Translations under genes and position numbers: made by a program
Shown here: in pieces, positions 14,124-25,400 of the stretch
Layout: each line of letters begins with the position of its first letter
How positions within the stretch are numbered: position 1 is the first letter of the stretch
Notes under the pieces: generated by a model
Told to the model about the DNA's origin: nothing
What the model saw: only the letters and a program-made list of their open reading frames with translations
Database searches by the model: none
NCBI RefSeq assembly: GCF_018691265.1
Contig: NW_024881296.1
Span: 11,129,427-11,193,426, forward strand
Length of the DNA: 64,000 nt
Reading direction: 5' to 3'
Source of the DNA: Tyto alba
Lineage: Eukaryota; Chordata; Aves; Strigiformes; Tytonidae

Positions 14124-14830
14124 ATGGTGAGCAAAGGATGGCCTTCCTGCTTGCGGGCAGTACCGGCAACAGTAATATCGATCCAAGAAGCCAGAAAGCT
14201 CACCTTGGGAAGAGCCATCACAGTCTATGTTCCGCATATGGTTGCTACAGTGTTGGAACAAAAAGGGGAGTGTTGGCTGTCCCCTAGCCGAAAGATGAAA
14301 TATCAGGTAATCCTTACAGAACAAGATGATGTGATTCTGAAAACAACTAATCTTGTAAATCCTGCAGTTTTTCTGAGTGCTTCACAGGAGGAAGAACAAC
14401 CTGAACATGATTGTATAACGACTATTGAAGATTTGAAGGATGTCCCCCTCAGAGATCCTGAATGGGAGCTGTTTACAGATGGCAGCAGCTTTGTACAGAA
14501 TGGAATTCGCTACGCAGGATATGCGGTAACAACTGACAGTACTGTGGTAGAGGCAAATGCACTGCCCAACGCTACATCAGCACAGAAAGCAGAATTAATT
14601 GCCTTAACACGAGCATTGGAATTAAGTAAGGGAAAGAAAGTGAACATCTGGACAGATTCAAAATATGCTTTTGGAGTGGCTCATGTCCATGGAGCATTAT
14701 GGAAAGAATGAGGACTATTGTCCTCCCAGGGGGCAAATATTAAGCATCAGAAGGAAATTTTACAGTTGTTATTGGCGGTTCAAGAACCGGCCCAAATAAC
14801 GATCATGCACTGTAAAGCATATCAATCTGA
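14124..14830 (+). pseudogene. Endogenous retroviral RNase H region (broken pol)
   Basis: The RNase H fold is recognisable from TDGSS (Asp codon 14478-14480), AELIALT (Glu codon 14592-14594) and TDSKYA (Asp codon 14655-14657), which carry three of the acidic metal ligands. The frame is open from 14124 to a TGA at 14709-14711. It continues after that stop through the C-terminal part of the domain, where the usual Gly-His-Gln element is changed (it reads KAYQ). A further stop lies near 14844. It is a relic and not expected to be functional. Confidence 0.9.
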
Positions 14831-14875
14831 AAATACAAAAATTTAGAAGGATGGTGGACAACCTCTGAAGGCCAG

Positions 14876-15229
14876 ATGGTTGTGCCCCCATTAATTATGA
14901 GGGAAATACTACAAGTAAAACATCAGGAATGCCATTGGGGTGCAGAGGCCCTGGTGACATTCCTGAAGAGGCACATAGTATCAGTAAGGATGTTAGAGAT
15001 GGCTAAATCGGTCGCTGCAAAATGCAATGTATGTTTAAAGAATAATCCAGTGGTACAGAAGAGAGTTCACATGGGCAAACTGAAAGAAGGAGTAGAACCT
15101 GGTGACTAATGGTAAATTGATTTTACAGAATTACCCAAATGTAAAGGATATCGGTATGTTCTGGTTGGGGTTGATACCTTTTCTGGATGGCCGGAAATGT
15201 TAAAATTGACCCTTAAAAGCAGAGTTTAA
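14876..15229 (+). pseudogene. Endogenous retroviral integrase fragment (zinc finger and start of core)
   Basis: The integrase HHCC zinc finger is complete at motif level: HQECH (His codons 14921-14923 and 14933-14935) and CNVC (Cys codons 15023-15025 and 15032-15034). Two TAA stops follow at 15107-15109 and 15113-15115; the second replaces the Gln before the first catalytic Asp of the core (GAT 15119-15121). The core runs on through VDTFSGWPE and stops near 15229. The other two acidic residues of the DDE triad and the C-terminal domain are deleted. Confidence 0.88.
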
Positions 15230-15332
15230 TTAAATTATTATACAAGCAGAGGTGAAGCAACAAGATAAGACATTAAAAGATACACCATCATATGACCATT
15301 TGGCATTTAATGAGACTACAATTTGAATATGT

Positions 15333-15363
15333 GAAAGTATTGAGTATGTTTATCAATACTTTC
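15333..15363. repeat. Perfect inverted repeat (11-bp arms, 9-nt loop)
   Basis: GAAAGTATTGA at 15333-15343 is exactly complementary to TCAATACTTTC at 15353-15363, with a 9-base loop. The right arm abuts the polypurine tract of the provirus. Confidence 0.9.
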
Positions 15364-15375
15364 AAAGGGGGGAAA
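15364..15375 (+). promoter_or_regulatory. Retroviral polypurine tract
   Basis: AAAGGGGGGAAA lies directly before the TG that opens the LTR. This is the expected place and composition for the plus-strand primer of reverse transcription. Confidence 0.85.
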
Positions 15376-15999
15376 TGTTGCAGTTACCTTAATGAAATAG
15401 TTTGAATCCTAGAATATTATTTTGATTCTAGTTTAAAAGTATGATTTTGATTTAACATGAAGCTACAGTAGCTATGAGAATATAAAGTACACTAAGGCCC
15501 TTAGGATTAAGCAACTAGTATGCTGTGTGCTTTGAACATTATAAGAATCGTCATGGACTCTGAATTAACGCAATGGGTACTGGTTATGGATCTTGACTTG
15601 AAACAATAGGCACCTGAGGAAAACTGGTTTGGATGGGAAGATCAGCCAAGGGAGAGGTGAACATTAACCAAAGGTGGAATGAGCATGCGCAAGGATGGAG
15701 TTCAATCAAGCGGACACAGTGATGAAGACTATCGATGACCACCAGAGACCCCCATCCAGTATAACCACGCATGAGTTAGAGACATTTGCATATGATAATA
15801 ATTTCCAAGAAATAACATGAATATGCTAATCCTTGCCCTCCCCCCATTCTATTTAAATCAATTAGTGAGGATGACCAATGATTTCTGCAGAATAGGAATA
15901 TAGGGAAGGTGAGGTAACTAAAAGCCAATCATTATAAAGGTCAATTTAAACGTTATGGAATTATCGATCTTATGTAACTATGACTCTGCTGAAAAAGTG

Positions 16000-16007
16000 T
16001 ATAAATA
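16000..16007 (+). promoter_or_regulatory. LTR TATA box
   Basis: TATAAATA is 69 bases upstream of the AATAAA of the same LTR. Confidence 0.75.
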
Positions 16008-16075
16008 TGTTGTGCTTTGTACCTATCGATGAACACGTCTTTGGCGGAGTTATCCCCCGTGTTCCCCAGCGCTGG

Positions 16076-16081
16076 AATAAA
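16076..16081 (+). terminator. LTR poly(A) signal
   Basis: AATAAA is followed within 60 bases by the end of the LTR. Confidence 0.75.
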
Positions 16082-16141
16082 GAAGTGCCTGCTTATCTGC
16101 TGTGTGTAGATAAGTTCTATTTGCGATTGCGACCGCTAACA

Positions 16142-16652
16142 CTTCCAATTAATTTGACAGTGAGTTTCTGCTCAGTTCAGTAGGAATTTGCCCAATAGTG
16201 CAAACTGCTGTTGAACAGGATCTATTTTGTTTATATGTACTATTCCCCCATGTAAGAAAATGCAATCTTAGCTACAATGCCATTAAAATAAATGCATATT
16301 TCTAATAAAAAAAGAGCTTAATCAAAGACCTTTAGAATAAATTTTGTACTTTGCTTGCGGAATTATTTGACTTCAGCAGTCACTCCTAGCTTACGCTACT
16401 CTCAGCTGTAGCAGAATCAGACCCAGTAGCTTTGTCATGGCTTTTAACAAAGATGTACAAAAAATCAGGTTCAGATGCTTACCCGAAACATATTAAGACC
16501 TTCTAAGCACAAGTGTAATTGTAAAATGCTAAACAATTATAAGTACATAGTTGAATTTACAGTAGAAGGAGACATGGAATTTAAATTTGTATTATGAGAC
16601 AGGCAAGGACTTTGAGATGGATTAAAAACAAATTAATTTTGAATTAACTGAT
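16142..16652. other. Short spacer between two LTR elements
   Basis: AT-rich sequence between the provirus 3' LTR and the solo LTR. I see no feature other than the left copy of the CTGAT duplication at its right end. Confidence 0.6.
16648..16652. repeat. Left target-site duplication CTGAT
   Basis: Identical to 17235-17239 across the solo LTR. Confidence 0.9.
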
Positions 16653-17234
16653 TGTCATGGTTTAAACCCAGCTGGCAGCCAAACACCACACAGCCACTTG
16701 TTCACCCTCCCACACCTGGGGGATGAGGGGAGAATTGGAGGGGTAAAGGGAGATTCATAGGTTGAGATAAAACCAGTTTAATAATTGAAGTAAACCAATA
16801 ACAATAATAGAAAGTACAAATGTGTAGTGCACAACGCGATTTCTCACCACCCACCACCTGAACCCAGCCCGTTCCTGGCTAGCGATCCCGAAAAACCAAG
16901 ATCCCACAATTGCAATACTGGAAATGAGAGAGGAACCCCCCTTCTTCCTGGCCACCCCTCCTTTATATACTGAGCATGATGTTACATGATATGGAATATT
17001 TAATTGGCCACTTTGGGTCCGGTGCTCTGGCCGTTCTCCCTCCATGCTTCTTGTGCACTTGTGCATGGGCAGGACTTGGGGAGTTGGAGAGTCCTTGATC
17101 TCTCATCAACAACTGAAAACATCAGTGTGATATCAGCATTCTTCTCATACCAAATCCCGTACTCAATCCAAAACACAGCACTATTCTAGCTACCAAGAAG
17201 AAAAATTAACTCTGTCTCGGCTGAAACCAGGACA
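16653..17234 (-). mobile_element. Solo LTR, avian endogenous retrovirus family, with 5-bp TSD
   Basis: A 582-bp element is bounded by TGTCATGGTTTAAACC on the left and GGCTGAAACCAGGACA on the right. It is flanked by identical CTGAT copies (16648-16652 and 17235-17239). Read on the minus strand it starts TGTCCTGGTTTCAGC and has a TATA box (TATATAAAG, complement of 16961-16969) and a poly(A) signal ATTAAA (complement of 16777-16782), in the right order. These ends and the promoter neighbourhood resemble an LTR family common in birds (ERVL/ERVK-like; assignment from memory). No internal retroviral sequence is present, so this is the product of LTR-LTR recombination. Confidence 0.92.
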
Positions 17235-17239
17235 CTGAT
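17235..17239. repeat. Right target-site duplication CTGAT
   Basis: Identical to 16648-16652. Confidence 0.9.
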
Positions 17240-20200
17240 CCTATTCCAGTGGTTATGTTCTCCTAGGAATAACCTGCTTATTTTAGCAGACTCAATTTTG
17301 TAGAAATTACACCTATAACACTCACATTACTTGGGTGTCAGTCACACATCTCTAAGGTGTTTTTTAGCCTTCCTGAATATAAAACCCACAGTGAATTCTC
17401 ACCTCCGTAACTGAAGAGGTTCTACTACTTAACTTACAAAAAGAATTGCAATAAAGAAGACTTCAGTGAACCTCTGTTTAGGATCATGTAAATTAACCTT
17501 CCTGAATCCTCTTAACTAGTAAGAATGAATAAATTGAAAAATAAAAATGACATTTCCTCCTCATCTCGGCTGTATCTCCTGCATTTATGATGCATACGCC
17601 TAGATGTAATCACATAATTCCAGAAGTCTAATCAAGAATAATTTGAAATAATAATATCAAATGTCAACAAATTATTTGAATAATTGATTGCACATATAGG
17701 ATGAGTGAGAACACCTGTAAAAGCAGAATGTAAATCTAATTTTTTCCTTTGCTTTCTTTCATGAGTGCTTTTTGGTTTTTCACTTCTGGTTTTAGGGATT
17801 CTACTTACATCCAGCATCGCAATTTGATAAAGCTAGGACAGATCTCCTGCCCCAGAAAGTCTCTTACTGGTGTCTGCATTAGTCTTTCCACTCTTTTCAT
17901 TAAATTTCATACTGGTCCATTAAATGTTAATCTTCTGCTGTGCAGCCAAAGGAATGGTTCTTCCAGAGTGATTACTGAGTAATAAGGAATTTACTATTAT
18001 CTTTCTAGCAATGGGAAATTTTCCACAATATCTCTAAACAAAAACAAAGAAAGAATCCCAAGGACATGAATTTCTGACACATATATTAAAAAAACCCAGA
18101 AAGTCAGAGACACAGCCATTAAACTGAAATAAAAAAGGGAAGAAGAAAGGTTTGTGGTTTCAAAGGAAGAGAAATCCTGGTTAGCTGTAAAACCAGCTGA
18201 AAAAGAGACAAATATGTCTGCAGCAGAGAAAGACTCCTTGATTCTCAGAAGCTGTAACTCTCCACTGTGATGGCTCTGAATTGACTGATGTGGTTATAGG
18301 GCTCATTGCCATAGTCTCAAATTTTGCTTTCTAGAGTCCTATGTGCCATTTAAAGACTTTTTAGCTAGCTGTCATTGCCAAAATAATCTCACCAAAAGCA
18401 CAAAAAAGCAAACAAAATTTCCTTTACAAATCTGAACTACCCTGTCACTGTTGTAGGCAAGTTTCCTGGGTTCACAGACTGTCAAGGTGGCTTGGAGAGG
18501 TGCCAGCTGCCCCATTCTTCTTACAGGTGCCCAAAAACTTTAGTAGTATCAGCACTGTTAAAGTGCTTTAGTTTCTCTTGCCAGCAGACACAGATGAGTA
18601 TGCTTCATGCCACTATCACTGAATAGCACAGAGAATATATTTTTTGCTACATTCATCATAGAGGTACAAAGACCCCTTTACAGACTGGAACTGGGAGAGC
18701 AGGGAACATAACCTAGATCTCTGACAAATTTTCACGGTACTGATGGTACTAAACTTGTGGCCTGTGAACTTGGTATGACTCACCAGAACAATCATTTTGG
18801 CCTATAACCTGCACCTGGTATCTTCATTCCTGGGAACCATGAAGGAGCCAGTGGCAGGTCTAGTAAAATATTTGTTTGTGGCAGCACACTCTCAGCCACC
18901 ATCTTCCCAGGGCAATGCAGGTGCACTCCAGGACACACGTGTACATATATGCAGCACACACTGCACATGAATTAAGCCTGCTAGTCCTAGGACTCTGATC
19001 CAGGCATGTCTGCATATACCAATTTTTCAGTCATCTTGGGCACATTCATCTCCTCCTTTCCCTTTGGAAGACATTCTGTTTCTTGTTTGGCCAGAAAATT
19101 TGGGCATTAGTTCTCAATGGCGTCCCTCAGAATTAAAAAAGCTAAAGCTTAGGTGTTTGACTGTGGTGAATCTAAAATAAGACCACTCTAACCATCCCAC
19201 ACATGACTGAGGACCATGTTAATGCAAGTATTACGTAAATTAATGTCTTCAGTCCTAACTCTTTGCCATGCACAGCAAACAGTAGACTGACCTTATCTAT
19301 CAGAACTGGAAGAACCAAGGAGTCTCAATACCAGCATTTTATTGACTGTAAATAGCAGCAAATCACACCGATGAAAAAATGTATTGTACCTTACAGTTCT
19401 GGCAGTGCACATGTTATTGGACAGCAGTGACTGCAGTTGGGTAATTTTGTTAGTCCTTGAGTTTAAGAGATAACCACTTGTGTCACGAATCTCAAGGTCC
19501 CCAATGCAATTTTAAAAGGAATTACTATATTCACAGACTTTTAAATGTCCTTGTTTACACACACACACACACACACACAAAATCTGTAAAAAAATCATCC
19601 TTTTTTCTTCCACCTTAAAACAAACTAACTGCAAAGCAGAGCCTCTGACTTGGGAAATAAGCAGCACAGATTCCCTTATTACTTCGAGTTTACATATACA
19701 AGTCTTTTCCTTGTGAAGTGATCTCACAATCTAAATTTTATGATTGATTCACCATTGCCGTGGCTTCATCAGAGATGAAGACAGCAAAGAGTCTTAAGAG
19801 AACTTACAAAAATACTAAAATTCAAATATTTTTCCTTATTTTTTGATAAAAATGTGCATATGAATATTGCAGTCATGAATTTGTAGGAACATTTATGTTC
19901 TAGTTAATATTCTAGTTAGTTTTTTGCTTGTAAAACTTTGGCTTGGCATCTTTGATTATAATGTTCCTTATCATACAGCAACAATTCAGGGGTGATTTCA
20001 AGGCTATCTCTGAGAAAACTTGGATTTCCTGAAATACAGGTATGACTGCTGCCAGCGTGGCATAGACTACTTTGCCTGGACTTGATCTAATGTGTAGCCA
20101 AAGTGCCTTTCAGTTGTTACCTCATAAGTCTCTTAAGACACAGCATCTGCTTTGTTAAGTACCATTATTTCAACACTAGTTCTACATGGAAGGGTCATAC

Positions 20201-21166
20201 AGGTCTATAAAGTGTCTAGGACTTGTGGTGTATGTTAGAAAATACAGGTATGACACAGGTCACTGGATCTGCTATAGACATACATAGTTCCTTTAACATA
20301 CATAGTTCCTTCCCTTTTGCAACAGGTGGCCTGCATGCTGTAACGTTCAGGGAGAGAACAGTTTGGAGAGCTACTAAAATGGAAAAATATTTTGGTGTTA
20401 GTACAGTGTTGTAACAGTTCTCTCGCTTAGTTTCTCAAATTATGGGCAAACTGTTTGGGTGAAGTGCTGTTTTCTGAGTAGCAAGTGTTAGTATTCAGGT
20501 TAGCATCCTCTAAAGGGACCATGTTTTGCTGATAGCAATCCCTCCTCCAGGAACTGAACATGAACGGTATATGTAAATCATAATGGAAAACACCCTGGGG
20601 GTCAAAGCCTGAATGGGCCTTCTGCCCTACCTCCGAAGGCTATGACTCTCTTTCATGGTTTTTATATCTCCGACAACCCAGCTGCCCTCTTGTAGCCAAG
20701 GTTCCCTCTCACTGGCTCTTTAAGCAGGGCTATGACTCCAGCACAGAAATTGGTGTTAATCTTCACGGCAGAAATGTGTGTGGTGGAGGAGAGGGGGGCA
20801 TCAAACATGATTTACTTACAGCTCAGTGGTGCTTGTAAATGTTTACAAGAGCTGAATAATCACCTCATCAGATGCACCATTCTCCTGCATGCAGTTCACT
20901 GTCTTGCACCAGTCATGCTGTAGAGGACTCATTACATACAACATGTGCTAAGGGTCCTTCTAGCCCAGTCCATGTCTCTGACAGTGGCCAAAAGCGGAGG
21001 CCCAGCAATAATTCGAGAACAGAACATAAACATGGTGATGCTTTCTTGAATACCCCCAGCCCACAACAGTCAGAGGCGCAGGGCCTTCCTGAGCCAGCGA
21101 TGATTTCTCAGCAGATTTTCTGCTAGCACCATGCCCTGCTGTGTAACACCACCCACATCCACAGCA
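17240..21166. other. Non-coding stretch with a CA microsatellite and a short duplication
   Basis: No exon or recognisable transposon was found. It contains a CA repeat at 19559-19579. A 16-base near-tandem duplication (unit ACATACATAGTTCCTT) occupies about 20279-20312. Confidence 0.6.
19559..19579. repeat. (CA)n microsatellite
   Basis: About ten uninterrupted AC dinucleotides. Confidence 0.95.
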
Positions 21167-22365
21167 GCTCCTACCCCGCAGCAGTGCCCAGCTGGGTCAC
21201 ATACAGCCACAAAACCTCCTCAAGCCCACAGCTTTGAGGACAAACTCTGGCCTTCCCAGTAAGGCTGGTGTGAGCCGGGCCGGGCCGGCAATGGTGGGGG
21301 GGGTGCAGTTTAGTTACCATTACAGTCGGAGTGCAGGTCCAACTTACTTACTTACTTTACTCCTTACTAAAGGTGTGACCATTGACTGCTGCAACAACTG
21401 CCAACTGCATAGAACCTTCCAGGCCCGGGGAGCCACGAGTGCTGGTGCCGGACACCAACCACTGCTGGCGTTTCAACAGCCCCTCCGGCACCGGGTTCCG
21501 TTGGCCCCAACTGCCGCTGCCTGCAGGCACTCAGACTGAGCCCCGCACGGCTGTACCCGCACCATGAACCCAACCGGCTTTCCTTCTGTGCCTACCACCT
21601 CTCCCTGACGCGGGGCAGGGCCCTTTGTGCGATCTGCACGGTGGCACAGACACTCGTGTCCCAGTACCCAGGTCCATTCAGCCTCCGCAGGGCCGCAGCA
21701 TGGCGGTCCCCGCTGCGCAGGGCTGGCAGCTTCCCCTGTGGATCCCTGCTCTCGCAACCGAGTCCCCAGCCTACCTGCGGGACGGGGGCTCCCCGAGCCC
21801 CCCAGGCGCTCTCCTCCACACCCACCCGTGCTGCACAGCCAGGCTGCATTTCCCCTCAGGCCCTGGGCACCCCACCGCCCCTTCAGAGGCACTCACTCTG
21901 CCGACAAGCCCTCACCAGCTGGGGAGGGGAGACACGACCCAGCCCAAATCTCCTTCCTGACCTTTCCTCAGCACTGTTTCCCCCCGTTGCCACGCCATGT
22001 TCAAGAGGCAGAGCTAAAGCAAACCTGCCCTGCTGCAGCAGAGGTGAGTGCTGAGGCCTACAGCCAGCCCAGCCTGCGGAGGGGCAGCCGGCAGCCTACC
22101 ACCACCCCAGCCCGGGCCAACCCTCCCTGAGGCAAGGAAGAGCCATGAGGGCTGCTCACCTGAGCCCCAGCCATTTCTCCTCAGCTGCCAGGCTGCGGGT
22201 GAGGAGACATGCCCACGGAGGGGCTACAACACAGAACGGCCATCCACCAGTGCCTCCCCCAAGGGTCAGCCAGGCACCACCATGGGGCAACTCCCCCAGC
22301 CCACTGGGGAGAGGATTCTGTGCTCTCCACTGCTCTCCTATGCTGGGAACAGCACCACAAATCAT
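21167..22365. other. GC-rich island of unknown role
   Basis: About 1.2 kb of GC-rich sequence with scattered CpGs stands out sharply from the AT-rich flanks. Long overlapping open frames occur on both strands (for example 21627-22130 plus and 21473-21892 minus), as expected when stop codons are rare; none resembles a protein. On the minus strand a good splice donor occurs near 21778 (CCCGCAG then GTAGGC). This could be a CpG-island promoter and first exon for the minus-strand gene to its left, or decayed repeat material. There is no TATA box or strong promoter motif to decide. Confidence 0.4.
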
Positions 22366-22410
22366 TTGAATAAGCAAGCAATTTAATCTGAAGTGCTTTA
22401 ACTGCATATT

Positions 22411-22488
22411 CACAGACTCACAGAATCATTTGGGTTAACAGAGGCCTCTTGCCATCATCCCGTCCCACCCTGCTACAGCACAAGAGTT
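22411..22488 (-). mobile_element. CR1 LINE 3'-end scrap
   Basis: The segment contains the reverse complement of the typical CR1 tail (CACAGAATCATTTGGGTT, then CCTCTTGCCATCATC). It is degraded and under 80 bp. The orientation is minus, like the larger CR1 at 43 kb. Confidence 0.6.
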
Positions 22489-25400
22489 TATGCAATGAGT
22501 TGTGGCCTGGTTCACTCCCAGCACAGTGGGTTTTGGAATGGTTTACAGTTTCAGAAAGTGCTGGAAATAAGCAGGTTGCTTTATTGTTTCCATCCGGTTA
22601 GCAGCTCCTCTTAGAAAACTTAGCTCAGAGAAGTCAGACATCTTGTTTTACACTAATGACTGAAATAAAACTAGAGAGAGATAAAACAGATATAAAGTGG
22701 CTGATGAGATGCATCATGAAAATAACCACCTGCTGCTCCAAGTTTGAAAGTCTTACAACCCTCACTGAATTTCTCCAGCAGTCATTAGGTTAAATTCAAC
22801 CTGAAACATGAATTTCCTGGGATTGTTCACTGTTAGCCACCTCCTGTCAAGGATTTTTACATTTAGTCAGAGGACAGGTTTCATACCTGTCATGTGGGAT
22901 GAACACCTGCTGCCTCTGGTTGCCCATAGCTGCAAGGTCACTGACATTTAGTATTTGCTCTTTCTTAGTGTCTAAGGATGCCTGAGAAATTAAGGCCACT
23001 TCCTCCCAGTCAGGTAATAAGAAGGATAGTCCTTGCCCCAGAAAGCTTATGAAGCAGAAACTTCAGAGGGAGAATAAGGACTTTCTTGCCTGTTCCTGCT
23101 GACCTGCAGAGTTTTGCTGAAATGATATCCTGCTGTGATAGAGGCAGGAGAAGGAGCATAAAGCAACATATGTGGCTCTATCACAGATAACTGCTTTATT
23201 GAGGGAAACCCCAGGAATGACCCAGACCTTCAGCGCTGTCTCTGGATGTGACAGGACATTCAACATCAGCCGCTTATGTGCCTATCAGCAGATGGGGGTG
23301 AGAAACAGAAGATGGAAAGGAGGGCAAGAGATGAGCTGAAGAACAAGGTAAAGAACAAAGTGAATCACTGACAATTTTGCTTTGCCCTCTCATCTCCTCC
23401 TTGCCAGCAGCTTTTTTGTGTGAGCTGAGACAGTGAAGTTAGAGGAGAAACACTCTGGCTGACTGTGATCTGCCCACCTACAGCTTTCAATGGCTAAGAA
23501 GTATTTTAGGGAAGATGGGAGCTGTGCTGCAGCCCAAAAGAAGGATGCACAGATGTTAACCCGAGCTAGTGTCATCCAACTAGGGGGCCAAAAGGGCAGT
23601 GGGTGTTCAGATTATGTAAGTGTATGTGTGTGTGTGTGTGTGTGTGTGTTTGGGCAGGAGGGAGGAATATAATGTGGGGTAAAATTATCTGTACAACATT
23701 ACTTCTTAAAAAAAGAGAGTTACTTAGCCCTTCACTGTACCAGAACCTCTCAGCTGGTGCATATCCCTTCAATTTAGGTAGAAATCTGGTACCCATCCTC
23801 TGGCATTGCCTTTTCTTACAACCCGCAAAGCTGAATTTAATCTTCTGGTGCTACTCAAAGTCCAGTCCAGTCTGTCACAAATCAGAAAGGGAGATACGGC
23901 AGGGTGTTGTCTGAGGATTTTTGAAAACCATTTTGCTCTAACCCTTGGAAATGCTACTTGGTTCAATCCTGGCTCATTGACCCTCTCTCCTCATCTGCAA
24001 CACTTGGTACCTATTCCTTCATAGTCACTCATGAACTTTTGACTTCACCAAAACATTACTTCAAGAAGAAGGAAGAGGCAAAGAAACATCAGAGATTTCT
24101 CTGACGAGTTCCTATGACTCTGTCCTTCTGGTAAGAGGGCTGCAAACCAGAAGGCTGTGTTCCTTACCTGCTCACAGCTTGGAGAGGGTGGAGAAGGTTT
24201 CAATAGCAACCCTCTGTCTGCCTTTTTTCACATTGATTTGGGAACTTGATAATCAGTTAGGAAATAGTTCAGTGACAGAACATGTCACAGACACTAAGCA
24301 GATGTTAGTCTTAGTCTTTATGATTTCTTTTTTGTTGTTTGCACAACTGTTTTCTTTAAATGCCTAGAGAAAAAAATATCATTTCAGTGGGTTCTAGACC
24401 AAGCCCTAGCATATCAAGCACTTGCTAATAATACACTCATATTTATTTATCTGTTTCAGATGCTGATCTGTGACATATGAATATGGCATACTGCACAGAT
24501 TTTGAAAGGAGGTGACCTCCTTCAGCTTGTGATAAATCCTGGCTGGGAGTGAAGGGGAAACTTGAAAAATGTGAAAAGGCAAGCACCACCCCAGAGGTAA
24601 GCACCCCTCCACAGGCTGTATAGCTTAAGAGAGTAAACTCTGACCCCTTGCAGCACCAGAACAAATAACACCACACAGACATGATCATGGGCCTACAAGG
24701 AATCAGCCAAAGTCTGCACAGGCCCCAGAAAAATATGTTTTTTGTAGTGTTTCATATGAGAAACTAAATCCTGCCAGCATGCTGCAGAGCACAGGGCAGA
24801 CACGGGAGTGCATAAGCTCTGTCGGCTGTGAGTTCTGCTGGCTGCAAGCTGCCCTGCACAGCTCGGAGTGTCAGCACATCCTTCCGTACCTCTGCTGCAA
24901 GGATTTTTCCATCACCCTGAGCACCTGGGCTCCACATTCCAGCTACGAGCTGACGCTGTCCCTGTACTTGGGAAGCTGTAATTTGCGGTGCGTGCCAGCA
25001 GGTGGCAAAAGAGACTGAATGGTTTGCCCGCACTGCCTAGCGTAAAATGGAATTCTTTCTTAAAATGTCTGACTAGCTATCACCGTCAAGTGTATGCTCC
25101 ACAATGAGCGAAGGTTCTCCAGATTTCTTGTGGCACAGGAGTAATGCTTCTTTACCCCCACCACACAAAATGATTACATATGGATCAGATTGTGTCAGGG
25201 TAAAAGAAAAGGGTATTGAAATGCCAGCCCTTTTGAGATCAATAGAGTGAGAGAGGAACTCCTGCTCGTGTCAGAAAGAGTAATTATCAAAAAGCCAGAA
25301 TCTCATGCACAGAAGAGGCACCTTTCCTGCAATTACACAGGGAACAGTGAATGGCATATCGAATAAGGGCTCTTAAACATTTAAATGCATTAATACAGCT

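Larger units (their letters stand above)
13335..16141 (+). mobile_element. Truncated gammaretrovirus-like endogenous retrovirus (pol fragment plus 3' LTR)
   Basis: This is a decayed class I provirus. Reading left to right it holds the reverse transcriptase palm, a connection region, RNase H, the integrase zinc finger and the first part of the integrase core. After a deletion come a polypurine tract and a 3' LTR. The 5' LTR, primer-binding site, gag, protease, the N-terminal part of RT, the end of integrase and env are missing. Order and motifs fit gammaretrovirus-like pol. Stops and frameshifts break every domain, so no intact product is possible. It lies in an intron of the minus-strand gene and antisense to it, the orientation usually tolerated in introns. 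Confidence 0.9.
15376..16141 (+). mobile_element. 3' LTR of the gammaretrovirus-like provirus
   Basis: This 766-bp LTR begins TGTTGC after the polypurine tract and ends CTAACA, giving short imperfect terminal inverted repeats. A TATA box (TATAAATA, 16000-16007) and a poly(A) signal (AATAAA, 16076-16081) lie 76 bases apart, which fits U3, a short R and U5. U3 contains a GCATGCGC palindrome at 15683-15690. There is no 5' LTR in the window, so no target duplication can be checked. Confidence 0.88.

Noticed and set aside
21473..22130. Long overlapping open frames on both strands (up to 167 codons)
   Set aside because: Explained by GC richness, which makes stop codons rare; proline/serine-rich low-information translations.
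24764..25033. Stop-poor stretch on both strands (plus 79 and minus 89 codons)
   Set aside because: No domain, no splice signals, slightly higher GC explains it.
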